Source of the DNA: a virus
Virus record (IMG/VR): IMGVR_UViG_3300037882_000913
Coordinates: 1-58,970 of that record
Strand: one strand, 5' to 3'
Length of the DNA stretch: 58,970 nucleotides
The notes below the pieces were generated by a model that saw nothing but the letters and a program-made list of their open reading frames with translations, was not told the DNA's origin and did no database searches. Shown here piece after piece: positions 39,683 to 49,200 of this stretch. Each line of letters opens with the position of its first letter. Position 1 is the first letter of the stretch. Both the position numbers and the translations under genes were made by a program.

Positions 39683-41292
39683 TGAGCGACATCTTTTATA
39701 ATTCCGCGAATCCTTTCGATGGGTTGCCCGCCCCGCTAGTCTCTAAGAGCGTCCAGATGGTTGAGTTTAACCAGCGTTGGGCACAAGCTGATACTTTTAC
39801 GCTTCGCGGGCAGATAACCGGCCACTGTTCGGGCTTTAGCTTCTTTAACGCAAAGCGTAATCAAATTACGTCGGGCTTCCGAGAGGATTTCAAGACTCTG
39901 GAGTTTAAAACAAGCGGAACCACCTTCACGAGCTACTCAAGCGTTAAGCTAGACTCAATCTCGTTCGACGCTCACAACTACGGCGCGGGCATATTGGATT
40001 ATCAGGTAAATCTCTCCTGTTATCCAAGTGGCTACTTCTCTGGAACCTATGGAGTTCTAGACCCAAACGAAACATTCTCATTTCAAGATGGAGAGGACGG
40101 TTCGCTTTCAGTTTCACATAATATATCTGCGCGGGGATTTTACACGTCGGGAGGAACGTCAAACGCTCTTAATAATGCTAAATCATGGGTTCAAGCGCGG
40201 ACTGGATGGAGTTCGCAAGTCCTGCCTGCCTACGCAAGTGGCATAGTCGGCGGATTATGCCTGCAATCTCTTCGCGAAAACTACGACCGTCTAAACGGAA
40301 CTTATTCAGTTTCAGAGAATTACATTGGCGACCGCTATTTTGGTGTCGCTAATGGCTTCTTAAGATACTCGACAACTGTTAATTCGGATGAAGATGGACA
40401 ATCCAGCGTCTCCCTAGAAGGTTCCATTAAAAATTGTAAATATGGAACTATATCAGGTTTACGCGATAAATACACCGCGTTTGACGCTTTCTCTGCCGCC
40501 GCTCAACAATATAGAGATGTAACTAATCTTACTGACCTTAATCCGCTGCCAGAAGCTAAGTCGGTTTCGGAGGGACGAAATGGCTCAGTATTATCCTTTT
40601 CCTACGTTTGGACCAACGACACTCGCGGCCCTATTGTCGTTGAATATCAAACTAATTTTGATTACGACTTTGAAGCGGACTTAATTTCCGCTGACGTTTC
40701 TGCTACTGTGTATTCTAGAAATCCCCACTCAACTACTAAGTGGCCCGCCGTTTTAGCTTTCGCGAATGGAATAAACCTATATTCAATAGCGGCGGCGGAA
40801 TATGCTAGTTTTGTCGCGCAAGTTGCCCCTCATATGGCAGGCACGCCTTTGTCGAGTCAGAAGTTGAGCGAATCGAGAAGTGAAGACGAGCATAATTGCA
40901 GGATTCAGTTAAGAGAAAGTTATAGCAACGCGGCCCGCCCGCCATTCGGATTTCAATCATTTGGTTCTAGCGTTCGTGTGTCGCCCGCCATTCATAAATA
41001 CTCAGCCGCCCCAATCTTAGACGGCGCGGGCTCTTATTATTTGTTTGACTTAGGCTACAAGACCAGAGCGAGCATTGATATTCAAGTTCAGGGTATTGGG
41101 GAATATACTAGTTCTCCTGCTGCTACGGTAGCTGCGCTAAAATACAACACAGAGAAACTTCGCTCTGACTATTTTCAGGGAACGGAAATGTTGCTGGAAA
41201 GTCAGTCCGTGTCCACTGGAAACAACTCCTTCTCGAAACAAGCGAGCGTTGCTGCTAAATTTTCTGCGGACCAAGCGGAATTTGTTGTTTAA
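39682..41292 (+). CDS. Paralogous tail protein with the same repeats, 536 aa
   Basis: TAATG-coupled to the previous gene. The repeat unit is seen in GTYSVSENY, then FLRYSTTVNSDEDGQSSVSLEGSIKNC, then an FDAFSAAAQQY helix, closely matching the arrangement in the preceding protein. The N-terminal part (SFFNAKRNQITSGFREDF, VKLDSISFDAHNYGAGILDYQVNLSCYPSG) also aligns in outline with the neighbour (FQQQDLLLGG, DINLNGVSFGAGKVQSISFSGG). Two copies of one tail-component fold stacked in tandem suggests that they form a heteromeric ring at the tail end. Function inferred from place. Confidence 0.6.
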   Translation: MSDIFYNSANPFDGLPAPLVSKSVQMVEFNQRWAQADTFTLRGQITGHCSGFSFFNAKRNQITSGFREDFKTLEFKTSGTTFTSYSSVKLDSISFDAHNYGAGILDYQVNLSCYPSGYFSGTYGVLDPNETFSFQDGEDGSLSVSHNISARGFYTSGGTSNALNNAKSWVQARTGWSSQVLPAYASGIVGGLCLQSLRENYDRLNGTYSVSENYIGDRYFGVANGFLRYSTTVNSDEDGQSSVSLEGSIKNCKYGTISGLRDKYTAFDAFSAAAQQYRDVTNLTDLNPLPEAKSVSEGRNGSVLSFSYVWTNDTRGPIVVEYQTNFDYDFEADLISADVSATVYSRNPHSTTKWPAVLAFANGINLYSIAAAEYASFVAQVAPHMAGTPLSSQKLSESRSEDEHNCRIQLRESYSNAARPPFGFQSFGSSVRVSPAIHKYSAAPILDGAGSYYLFDLGYKTRASIDIQVQGIGEYTSSPAATVAALKYNTEKLRSDYFQGTEMLLESQSVSTGNNSFSKQASVAAKFSADQAEFVV

Positions 41293-41308
41293 TGCCAGTG
41301 TCTTTTGT

Positions 41309-41314
41309 TATAAT
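41309..41314 (+). promoter_or_regulatory. TATAAT -10-like hexamer
   Basis: TTTTGTTATAATAGC in the 30-base gap before the ATG at 41323; TATAAT at 41309-41314. The upstream sequence has AGTGTC instead of the usual GTGTAA. No good -35 element was seen. Confidence 0.35.
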
Positions 41315-41322
41315 AGCTAAAT

Positions 41323-41535
41323 ATGGAATACAACGAGTCTAAAGACCTAAAAGATAACATCAAAGTATTAATTGGGAAAACAATTGCTGATGCGAGCGCC
41401 ACGGAAACCGACATCTATTTGTATTTTTCGGATGGCACTGGGGCTCAAATTGGGACTCCTCAGAACGATGAGTGGCTTTCTATGGGATATGGAGAATTAG
41501 AAGAAAATCATGAAAATAACGAAATACGAAGGTAA
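41323..41535 (+). CDS. Hypothetical small acidic protein, 70 aa
   Basis: A short protein with an N-terminal helix (KDLKDNIKVLIGK) and a beta part with IYLYFSDGTGAQIG; the C-terminus is acidic and Asn/Glu-rich. The DGTGAQIG turn resembles small DUF-type beta-hairpin proteins of phages but no family is named. It is followed, with overlap of 26 bases, by a 54-residue cysteine-bearing gene. A TATAAT lies just upstream. Confidence 0.55.
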   Translation: MEYNESKDLKDNIKVLIGKTIADASATETDIYLYFSDGTGAQIGTPQNDEWLSMGYGELEENHENNEIRR

Positions 41536-41674
41536 AAACGGGTGCGCTGACAACGTAGAAATCACAGATAGCGACGGTAACTCCGTCCGAATTGATGCGT
41601 GCTGTATGACGTGCGGAACCAAGGACGTAAAAATGGTAGCCCTAGAGTTCAAGGAAGAAGAGGCCGAGCGATAA
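41510..41674 (+). CDS. Cysteine-bearing small protein, 54 aa
   Basis: A gene too short for common cut-offs, starting at ATG 41510 inside the end of the previous gene. It begins MKITKYEGKNG and contains VEITDSDGNSVRIDACCMTCG, with four cysteines (C12, C31, C32, C35) and a Lys/Glu-rich end. The composition is natural over the full length. It may bind a metal or form disulphides. Only 25 bases separate its stop from the next late box (41704). Confidence 0.6.
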   Translation: MKITKYEGKNGCADNVEITDSDGNSVRIDACCMTCGTKDVKMVALEFKEEEAER

Positions 41675-41699
41675 AAATAATTATAGGCTAACCGTTGGT

Positions 41700-41709
41700 T
41701 CTAGTGTAA
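41700..41709 (+). promoter_or_regulatory. GTGTAA box before the distal tail unit
   Basis: TTCTAGTGTAA with the core at 41704-41709, 26 bases before the ATG at 41736; AAAAGGG lies in between as a possible ribosome-binding site. It would serve the large block up to 55355. Confidence 0.6.
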
Positions 41710-41735
41710 TCTCTTGTCAAGGCAAAAGGGATTAA

Positions 41736-43421
41736 ATGTCAACGCACTCTGGACTAGCATATTATTACGACCTACTCGGGCTCGACCCCGATAGCTTTCG
41801 CCTGCACTATCGCTTCGATGAGCAAAATGCCACGACAATCCCCAATAGCGCCCCACTTTATCCCCAAGTTTCCGGCTCTTCAAATACTTCCACTAGTGGA
41901 AATTTCACTAATACGAGAGTAAACATTAGCGGCGCGACAGGCATCGCTTTGGACGAATGGACCCACCTATTTATGCTAGACCGTAAATCTAGCTCGCGGG
42001 CGGTTATTTATGACTCGCTACAGAGCGGTTCTCGTTGGAGCGGTTATAGAATTGGACTCAACGACAATAATCAACCATTCTTAGAGTGTTGGGGCGCAAG
42101 CGGCCCGCTTTGTGTTGTGGCGAACCTACCATCAGCAAGTAAGAACATCTATGGAGTAGTTAAATCTAATAATCTTGTTACATTTTATAACTACGACTTT
42201 TATAATCAGAAGTCTAACAGTAGTTCTCATGCGCTAGACGGCTCGCTTTTCCCATATTCTAGTTTTGCTACTATCGGGAGCGGGCGCAATCTCGGCGGTT
42301 ATTTTGTTACTGGAAATCTTTCTGGCATTGTTGAAGATTATGTGATTCTCGCTGACTCGCTTTCCCCACAAGCATTTAAACTATTGTGCTCTGGTTTGGT
42401 TTCAGACTATTCAACTATGTCGGGCTCAGTTTCTTCTTTTTCTGGGATAGAGATTACTGGAAATACGACGGGGACAACTGGAACAACGGGAATCATCAGA
42501 TATGAAACGGTAGTTACTGGGAGCGGCCTCAATCCGTTCGGCACAGGCGACTACGTTTATCAATATGGACCAACTGGCATTACTGGATACTTAAGCTCTG
42601 GACTATCTATAACGCCCGCTACTGGATATGTTGTTAGATATATTACTGGGGCGCAAACTAGCGGAATAGCTACGAATACATCTCTAGTAGATACATTTCG
42701 CCACAACGAACTTTCCATTTTGACCCAATATGACTCTAACGATTACCTAGTAAGTAATTATAACTGGAATGCCGTTAGTCGCAATTTAGAAGGAGAGTTT
42801 GACGATGTTAATTCCGCGTTCTCGTTGCCAGAAGAGGAAGATGAGCGATTTCTTCCCGTTTATATTAATGGAATATTGCAACTAGCTACTGGATACACAA
42901 TAACTGGCGATGCTTATGCGTCGGGAGTTGTATTGTCTGGTGACTTCCGCTTAGATGGTCGCTTAGTAGATTCCACTGGGTTTTACTCGTTATCTGATGT
43001 TCTATTTTACGACAGAGCCACTAAAACAGCGCTCTCGCTCACCGCTTCTTCAATGGAATCTGGAACTTCCCTTGCCATTCCCGCTAGTGGCGAGCTTTAC
43101 TTCAACGGAGTATTATTGAATAGCGGCTATGATTATACAGGAGGTTCATCTACAACTATCATAACTAGCAGACTAAATGGTGCCACTGGAAAACTGGTCT
43201 ATTGGCCTCTGGAAAGCGGAGACGCTATTAAAACGGGAGCGTCCACCACTTCTGGCTCTTTTTGGCGCGGCGCACAAAAAGTGTGGATGAATGGAGTAAG
43301 ATTATCAGATAATAAAGACTATATGGAAAATTGCAACTTAGATTTAATCGCCGCTTCTGGGACTATTACGAGTCCTGAGTTTGAACTATTCTCCAATTCA
43401 GAATTATATTTTAATGTTTAA
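41736..43421 (+). CDS. Tail fibre-like protein with LamG-type domain, 561 aa
   Basis: Residues ~20-225 resemble a concanavalin A/laminin G-like carbohydrate-binding jelly-roll: LHYRFDEQN, the DEWTHLFMLDR strand, RIGLNDNNQPFLECWG, FATIGSGRNLGGYFVTGNLSGIVEDYVILADSLSPQAFKLL. The C-terminal half holds phage-appendage pieces (VYINGILQLATGYTITGD, LYFNGVLLNSGYDYTGG, QKVWMNGVRLSDNKDY), a repeated xxNGxxLxxGxDY pattern common in fibres. It could bind cell-surface sugars. The gene ends 8 bases inside the hub gene. Confidence 0.7.
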   Translation: MSTHSGLAYYYDLLGLDPDSFRLHYRFDEQNATTIPNSAPLYPQVSGSSNTSTSGNFTNTRVNISGATGIALDEWTHLFMLDRKSSSRAVIYDSLQSGSRWSGYRIGLNDNNQPFLECWGASGPLCVVANLPSASKNIYGVVKSNNLVTFYNYDFYNQKSNSSSHALDGSLFPYSSFATIGSGRNLGGYFVTGNLSGIVEDYVILADSLSPQAFKLLCSGLVSDYSTMSGSVSSFSGIEITGNTTGTTGTTGIIRYETVVTGSGLNPFGTGDYVYQYGPTGITGYLSSGLSITPATGYVVRYITGAQTSGIATNTSLVDTFRHNELSILTQYDSNDYLVSNYNWNAVSRNLEGEFDDVNSAFSLPEEEDERFLPVYINGILQLATGYTITGDAYASGVVLSGDFRLDGRLVDSTGFYSLSDVLFYDRATKTALSLTASSMESGTSLAIPASGELYFNGVLLNSGYDYTGGSSTTIITSRLNGATGKLVYWPLESGDAIKTGASTTSGSFWRGAQKVWMNGVRLSDNKDYMENCNLDLIAASGTITSPEFELFSNSELYFNV

Positions 43422-46209
43422 AATTGACGGAGTAAAAATTAATGGCCGCAATCAAGCTTTCGGCGGCTTTATATATGCTGTTGACTATCAAGTTGGCCTA
43501 TTAGAGTCTCCTACTACGATTTCTGTTCAATTTGTAAACAGCACTGGAGACTATCAAGAACCACAACTTTCAGTTTTGGCCGCTTACAAAATTTCAATAG
43601 GAAATATCATTTCTGGAAATTTTTATGCAGTTTCTTATGAAAATAGCAAAACATCTTCGGGACGGATTCTCACTGTTAATTTTATAGATGGCAGCCACAT
43701 ACTCGACCGAATATGGGTGGGATTATATAAAAGGATGGGGGACCACAAAACGAGCGTTCCCGGTCTTCTGATTGTTGGCCGCGAGATGCACCCATGCGAC
43801 GCGAATCAAGACGGAATCTTTGACCAAACGGACGCAGATTTAATTAAATGGGGGGAGACTGACCCGTGCGAGTTGCGATGCCCGAACGAAGAAGACAAAA
43901 CGGAACCCGTTGTGGACAACTGTATTAAGCGTGAGATTTCTGAAATTTTTGAGGTTCGATATAATTTTGAAGATTTGATGAACGCTTTGGAAGGAAAATT
44001 AACGCAATTTAGTGATTCTCGTAAAATTCAGACTATAATTCCAAACGACTTAGCCTCCGGCACCTACAATGTTGATTTGACGATGCCTCCGACTCGGAGA
44101 AATATGAATGCGTCGTCTTTCAATAGGGTAAAAATTAAAACGAGGCCCAAAAACACCAACCCTTTCTTTTTCCGAGATTACAGTGGTCCATTACGAGAGG
44201 TTTTGAGAAATTGGTGCTCTGATTTTGGTTGGAGTTTTTTCTGGGAGAATGACGCTCTTAATTTTATAGACACCAAAAGTCGCCCGGAAGTGAATCTTAA
44301 AGCATTTGCTAATCTTGAATCTCGGTCAAAGAGCGCGACTCTTGAGGGAACCGTAGGTCGCGGTTATGTTAGTTATTACGCACATCCCGGTATTGAGGCG
44401 GAAACAGAATGTTCAAAAACTCAAGCCCTTCTTCTGAGGTGCTTGTCTTTAAGAGATTTGTTTGGAGAATTATACAAACCGTCATGGTCCGCAGTTGCGT
44501 ATAATCAGACCGATTATAGTTCTATCGGGGCAACATCTTCTTTATCTCCCCCGACTCCAGACCCCGCGAATTCCGACCCAAACGACCAAATTACATACCG
44601 CGACGACGTATTCTCAAGTGGAATCGCCATTGAACTTTTTGAGAAAAGTGTAGTTTTATCTCATTATAGTCAAACAGTAAGGAACCTTTGGAACCTATGG
44701 AACCTATATGGAGTGAAAGCGGACACCGACGCGGAGAATCTTAAGGGTAAGTGGTTGGACCGTTTGGGTCAAATCAAAATCGTCTCAGTGATGTCTAATA
44801 AAATTTTAAACGAAAAATTTAAAAGGTTATTGGGCGACGACGCCGCTGGGAAGGGGTCTAGACTAATAGGGGCTCCTACTGTTCAAAATATATTAGCTCG
44901 TGGGGGTTATTTAGTGTCTGTTTTGAAAAATCGGCCAACGGAATACCCCCAAGGAATGCTGTCTAAACAGTTCGAGATTGAACAAAGGCTCGCCAATGAT
45001 TTTTTTGGACATCATTGGTATCGAGCATTTACGTCCCCCCCTTATCAGAACCCCCAGTTCTATCCGAGCGCAGAGTATATTGGGGCGCTCTCAACCAATA
45101 TTGAAGACTTGCCGTTCGCTAATTTTAACCACACTCACAATAGCAACATTTCAAAAATGGTTAGCTCGTTCGTTCAGCGTCAAAAGGCCGACTATCGCAG
45201 ATTCGATATTATGAAATTTGGTCAGAACTTTGCGACGAACATCTCCAAAAAAAATGTCCGTTCGATGGTTTATTTCAATCGAAGTGCCGATTCCTATTGG
45301 ACGCCAGACGCAAAGGGGCAGACCCAAATATCCCCACTGCTCAGTGAGTATGAAAAAATAGCAGTCCAAGAAATAGACATATCCGATTTAGACGACGACA
45401 CTAAGCGTTTTCTTATTACAGAAGATTCAAAAGCTCTCGTAGAGCCTGCTCTGCTTAAGAATGTAGGTCTTTTCATCTTCTACCCACCTCTTAACGACAA
45501 GGGGATTTCGATGGAGGGAGTTATCACGGACCACGAAATTAAAGAAAAAAAACAGCACCTAGAGGGCATTGAGTCGTTTTCATTCGCTACCGGGGGGCTC
45601 TTAAACAATAAATGCGTAAAATATACGGTTGACGGCCTTCCGCTATATACTCCGCAGGGAGGCTCTGTTTTATTTTCCGACTCTGGTGATAAATTTAAAT
45701 GGCAAAGAAAGACCCCCGAGGACGTAGAATTTGACAAACCTGTATACAAAGTAATCGCAGTGACTTCTCAGAAAAATAGAGGGGTGATTCCAAAAACTCA
45801 ATCAACTTTAATTTATCCCGCCGAAACAAACTCTCTAAGAGTTGACTACGGGTTTTCTAATATTGACCGGGACTCGTCCCTTTTGCTAAATAAACTAACT
45901 TCCAGTTGCGTCATCCCAGAGTCGGAATTGGAAAAAATTCACGGAGCGGTTTCAAAAAATTTAAATTTCAGCGTCTCCACTCCATTTGTATCCTACCAAT
46001 ATACTTTATATGGATTGCAAATTCCAGAAGCTCTTTCGATAAAAGACGGTCTTGAGTCTATTCAAGTTAGAGTCTCTAACGATTCCGCGATAACAACAAA
46101 TATCACAATGAGTAATAAACTTTTCACTCCACCTTCTCAGGATTTGGTGATGCGCTCTCTCGAACTAGGAAAAACGGACAGAGCAAACTCTAAGCCCCGT
46201 TCTATATAA
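43414..46209 (+). CDS. Putative tail hub protein with dockerin-like calcium loop, 931 aa
   Basis: Start at ATG 43414 (overlap ATGTTTAA with the previous stop). The N-terminal part (FKIDGVKINGRNQAFGG, YQVGLLESPTTISVQFVNSTG) and the later GPLREVLRNWCSDFGWSFFW, followed by LNFIDTKSRP, resemble tail hub proteins of the late-control-D/gp27 type. Residues 129-137 read DANQDGIFD, then QTDAD: a dockerin/EF-hand-like calcium loop (D129, N131, D133, G134) next to a cysteine pair (about CELRC), inserted in the N-terminal half. Cysteines nearby might form disulphides in the mature virion. It is TAATG-coupled to the next gene. Confidence 0.65.
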   Translation: MFKIDGVKINGRNQAFGGFIYAVDYQVGLLESPTTISVQFVNSTGDYQEPQLSVLAAYKISIGNIISGNFYAVSYENSKTSSGRILTVNFIDGSHILDRIWVGLYKRMGDHKTSVPGLLIVGREMHPCDANQDGIFDQTDADLIKWGETDPCELRCPNEEDKTEPVVDNCIKREISEIFEVRYNFEDLMNALEGKLTQFSDSRKIQTIIPNDLASGTYNVDLTMPPTRRNMNASSFNRVKIKTRPKNTNPFFFRDYSGPLREVLRNWCSDFGWSFFWENDALNFIDTKSRPEVNLKAFANLESRSKSATLEGTVGRGYVSYYAHPGIEAETECSKTQALLLRCLSLRDLFGELYKPSWSAVAYNQTDYSSIGATSSLSPPTPDPANSDPNDQITYRDDVFSSGIAIELFEKSVVLSHYSQTVRNLWNLWNLYGVKADTDAENLKGKWLDRLGQIKIVSVMSNKILNEKFKRLLGDDAAGKGSRLIGAPTVQNILARGGYLVSVLKNRPTEYPQGMLSKQFEIEQRLANDFFGHHWYRAFTSPPYQNPQFYPSAEYIGALSTNIEDLPFANFNHTHNSNISKMVSSFVQRQKADYRRFDIMKFGQNFATNISKKNVRSMVYFNRSADSYWTPDAKGQTQISPLLSEYEKIAVQEIDISDLDDDTKRFLITEDSKALVEPALLKNVGLFIFYPPLNDKGISMEGVITDHEIKEKKQHLEGIESFSFATGGLLNNKCVKYTVDGLPLYTPQGGSVLFSDSGDKFKWQRKTPEDVEFDKPVYKVIAVTSQKNRGVIPKTQSTLIYPAETNSLRVDYGFSNIDRDSSLLLNKLTSSCVIPESELEKIHGAVSKNLNFSVSTPFVSYQYTLYGLQIPEALSIKDGLESIQVRVSNDSAITTNITMSNKLFTPPSQDLVMRSLELGKTDRANSKPRSI

Positions 46210-49200
46210 TGATAATTTCTGGAATAGCGACTCGCTCTATATTATATCAAACTGGAGCGGTCTTTTTTGATTTTTCGTTCAACGCTCCGTCCACGTCTGG
46301 ACAGCATAAATTCGGGGTATCAGGTTCCGAATTCTTTGGATTCACGGCAACCAACGGGAAAATATTCGACCCCGCTGGGAAGTTCGTTTATAACTACGCT
46401 CCAAACGAAAATGTTAATATCTCTGGAGTGGTATCTCCTTCGTCCTATAATTATTCAGTAAATTCAAATTTATTGTGCTGGGGTCAACCCACTAGTTCCA
46501 GTCTATATGGGTCGGCAATTAAAAATCTATACGCATCTTCATCTTCTGAATTTCAATTATCTTCATTCATAAGGGGCGAGGCTGCCGATTATTCATTAGA
46601 CGGAGCGGGAGCGTATATTGGGGTCAACTCTTTAGTTTCTGGGAGGCTCATAAATAATGCAACTGGCCGCCCGTTCCGTATTTTTGACGTAGTTCTGAAT
46701 GGCCAATCTTCGTATTCGCTTTATTCGTTCACGACTGGAAATATTAGTTCAACTGGATATATAGTGTTTAGCGGCGACGGATTTGGAATGCAAGATGAAA
46801 TCGTGCAGGTTTCGATGCAGACTAATTTCGGACAAGTTGATTACGACTTTACAATATCTGGTGATTACGGAGTGGTTCCTGACGTATATTTGAATCTAAG
46901 TCCAGATTCTAATGTCGTCATTAGTAATCGGCCAATGTATATAAATGCGGTCGCGGCGAATTACCCCAGCGGCTCAAGAATAGGAGTGAGTTTAGAATAT
47001 GTGTCGGGGACCACTGGGAATATTTACTTTTTCTCCGGGCAGGCAGGTTTCGGCGCTCAGTCAATGTCTGGGTATCTTACTGGGTGTGGATTTTTGTCAT
47101 ATCAATGCGCGGGGTTAGTAAGCGGACTTGACCCGAAAACGTTAATTTGGGAAACTGGTATTGGCACTGGTCAATTTTCCACTGATTTTCATTGCGCAAC
47201 TGGAAATATTTCAGGAAACTACTCGCTGCCTCTCTATGGGCTCGGGGCGGGAGCGATTACATTAGATTACTTGGCTTCTGGGGAATCTTCTGGATATTTT
47301 CACGGAAGAATTCCAATTGTCGGGGCGTGGCTCAACGCTATCTCTACAAATTTTTCTGGTGCTGGGTCTTCTCCCGTTTCGGCGAGCGGTTTAATCCCAG
47401 TTGGCACTGGGAAGGTGTTTGTATATCCCACTGGCGAAGTGCGGATAGAAGACCCAATTAGCTCGGGAGACTATTACGAAGCCAACCTGTCGGTTTCTAA
47501 GGTTTATAGCGGCCCAATTGTTTACGACTACTCTACTGTCGCTGTGGGATTCGCAACCGGTAGAACTTTTTCTGGAATAGTTACGAAATCTTTCGCGCCA
47601 GAATTTGAGCAAGGCTCCTATTCTTTTACGAAATACTTTAGTGGGGCGGTTTCTTCTAGTGCAATTATCAGCACGGGAAATTTTCAAATTACCGGGTGCC
47701 CATCTTCGGCCTTGGTTTCGGGTCTGATAACTGGGGTGTTTTCTGCTAGTTATCCGCTGCTATGCTCTAACACGTCAAACTTTCCGACAATTCCTATTCA
47801 CGGATTTCCTTCGTCGGTTTACAATCGAGATGGAACTTTAGCCGACCCCAATACGGCGTTCACTTTTTACCCTAGCGGTGGGTTTTCGACCTATGATGAC
47901 TCGCTTGAAAACTATCTATTGGGGGGAGGTGTGAAGACCAGAATTTCCAGAATGGGGGACACTCCTTCTGGTTGGGGTGATTTTTCAAATCCGGTAGCAG
48001 ATTGTGCGGAGTTCCCCCGAGAATATCCATCGTCTAACGACGTAACATCTCATATCTGGAAAGAACGAATTTCAGGGACCGAATCAGTTTCGTCGTTCGA
48101 CTCATTGGACAATGGAATCGGAATCGTCAACACGAATCTTTTTATGACTGGCACTGGGGACTTCTACGCAGACCCGAGTGGAGCCGTGGATTCAGGAGTG
48201 ATGGAGTTTTTTATCAGCGGTAGCGGACTAAAGGCAATCGCCTTAAAAGGTCTGAATAACGGGCAGACTGACAGAATCCTCAATTTAACGCTATATAAAA
48301 ATGGAGTTCTTTCGGACTCTTGGGAGAGTCTATATATAGAGTCTAGCCTATACGATAAATACGGAGAAGCCTCTTATAACACTAACGCCTACGATACTCT
48401 GACTATTTCTGAGCTAGGTTCTGGCAAATATTCTTTGGTGGTCACTGCTAAAACCGCTCCTGAACCAGTGGTTTCATTCACTCAGTCTATTTATACTGGG
48501 TGTGAAAGTTCTAGGGCGGTGTCGGTTACGGTTCAGGCAGTTGGATATTTTCGGAAACCGTGCTGTGTAAATATAACTAACTATTCCGAGTCAACCGCTC
48601 ACTCAGGAGTTCATTACGACCCGATATATTTAGACTACACCGACCCCGTGCTAATATCAGGGGGCTGTCAGTCTGTAGGCGCTCATGCGCCAAGAGGCAT
48701 GAGATGTCCCGGTGTTTGTTTTCCTCCCACCTCTCCAGATTACAACGGAAGATGGAAAGAAGAAACCCAATATGTGAACTTCACCATTCCTATCTATGAC
48801 AATTCTGTATATGGAGAATACGCATCTTTCTACATGTATTTAGATGTCGCGTCTGCCTCTGGGTGCTCTGTCGTAGATGCCACCACGGAAGTCCGCATTG
48901 TTGATAATGATAACGAACAATTTGAAATTGGGGGGACGGGGATAATGCCCGATATTAGTTCTTTGGACTGTTCTTTGGTTCCCGACGTTGAGCCTCCAGA
49001 GCCCCCATGTATAAAAGACCCAAGCCTCTGCGACCCGTGCATTCTCCAGCCGAGGCTTTGTAACCCGTGTTATGACCGACCAGAACTTTGCGACCCCTGC
49101 TTTTTAGACCCGACTCAATGCACTGGAGACGAACCCCCATGCAGGTGTATCGAAACTATTGAAATTCCTTGTGAGGGGTGCAGCGGCAGTCTTATGACTA

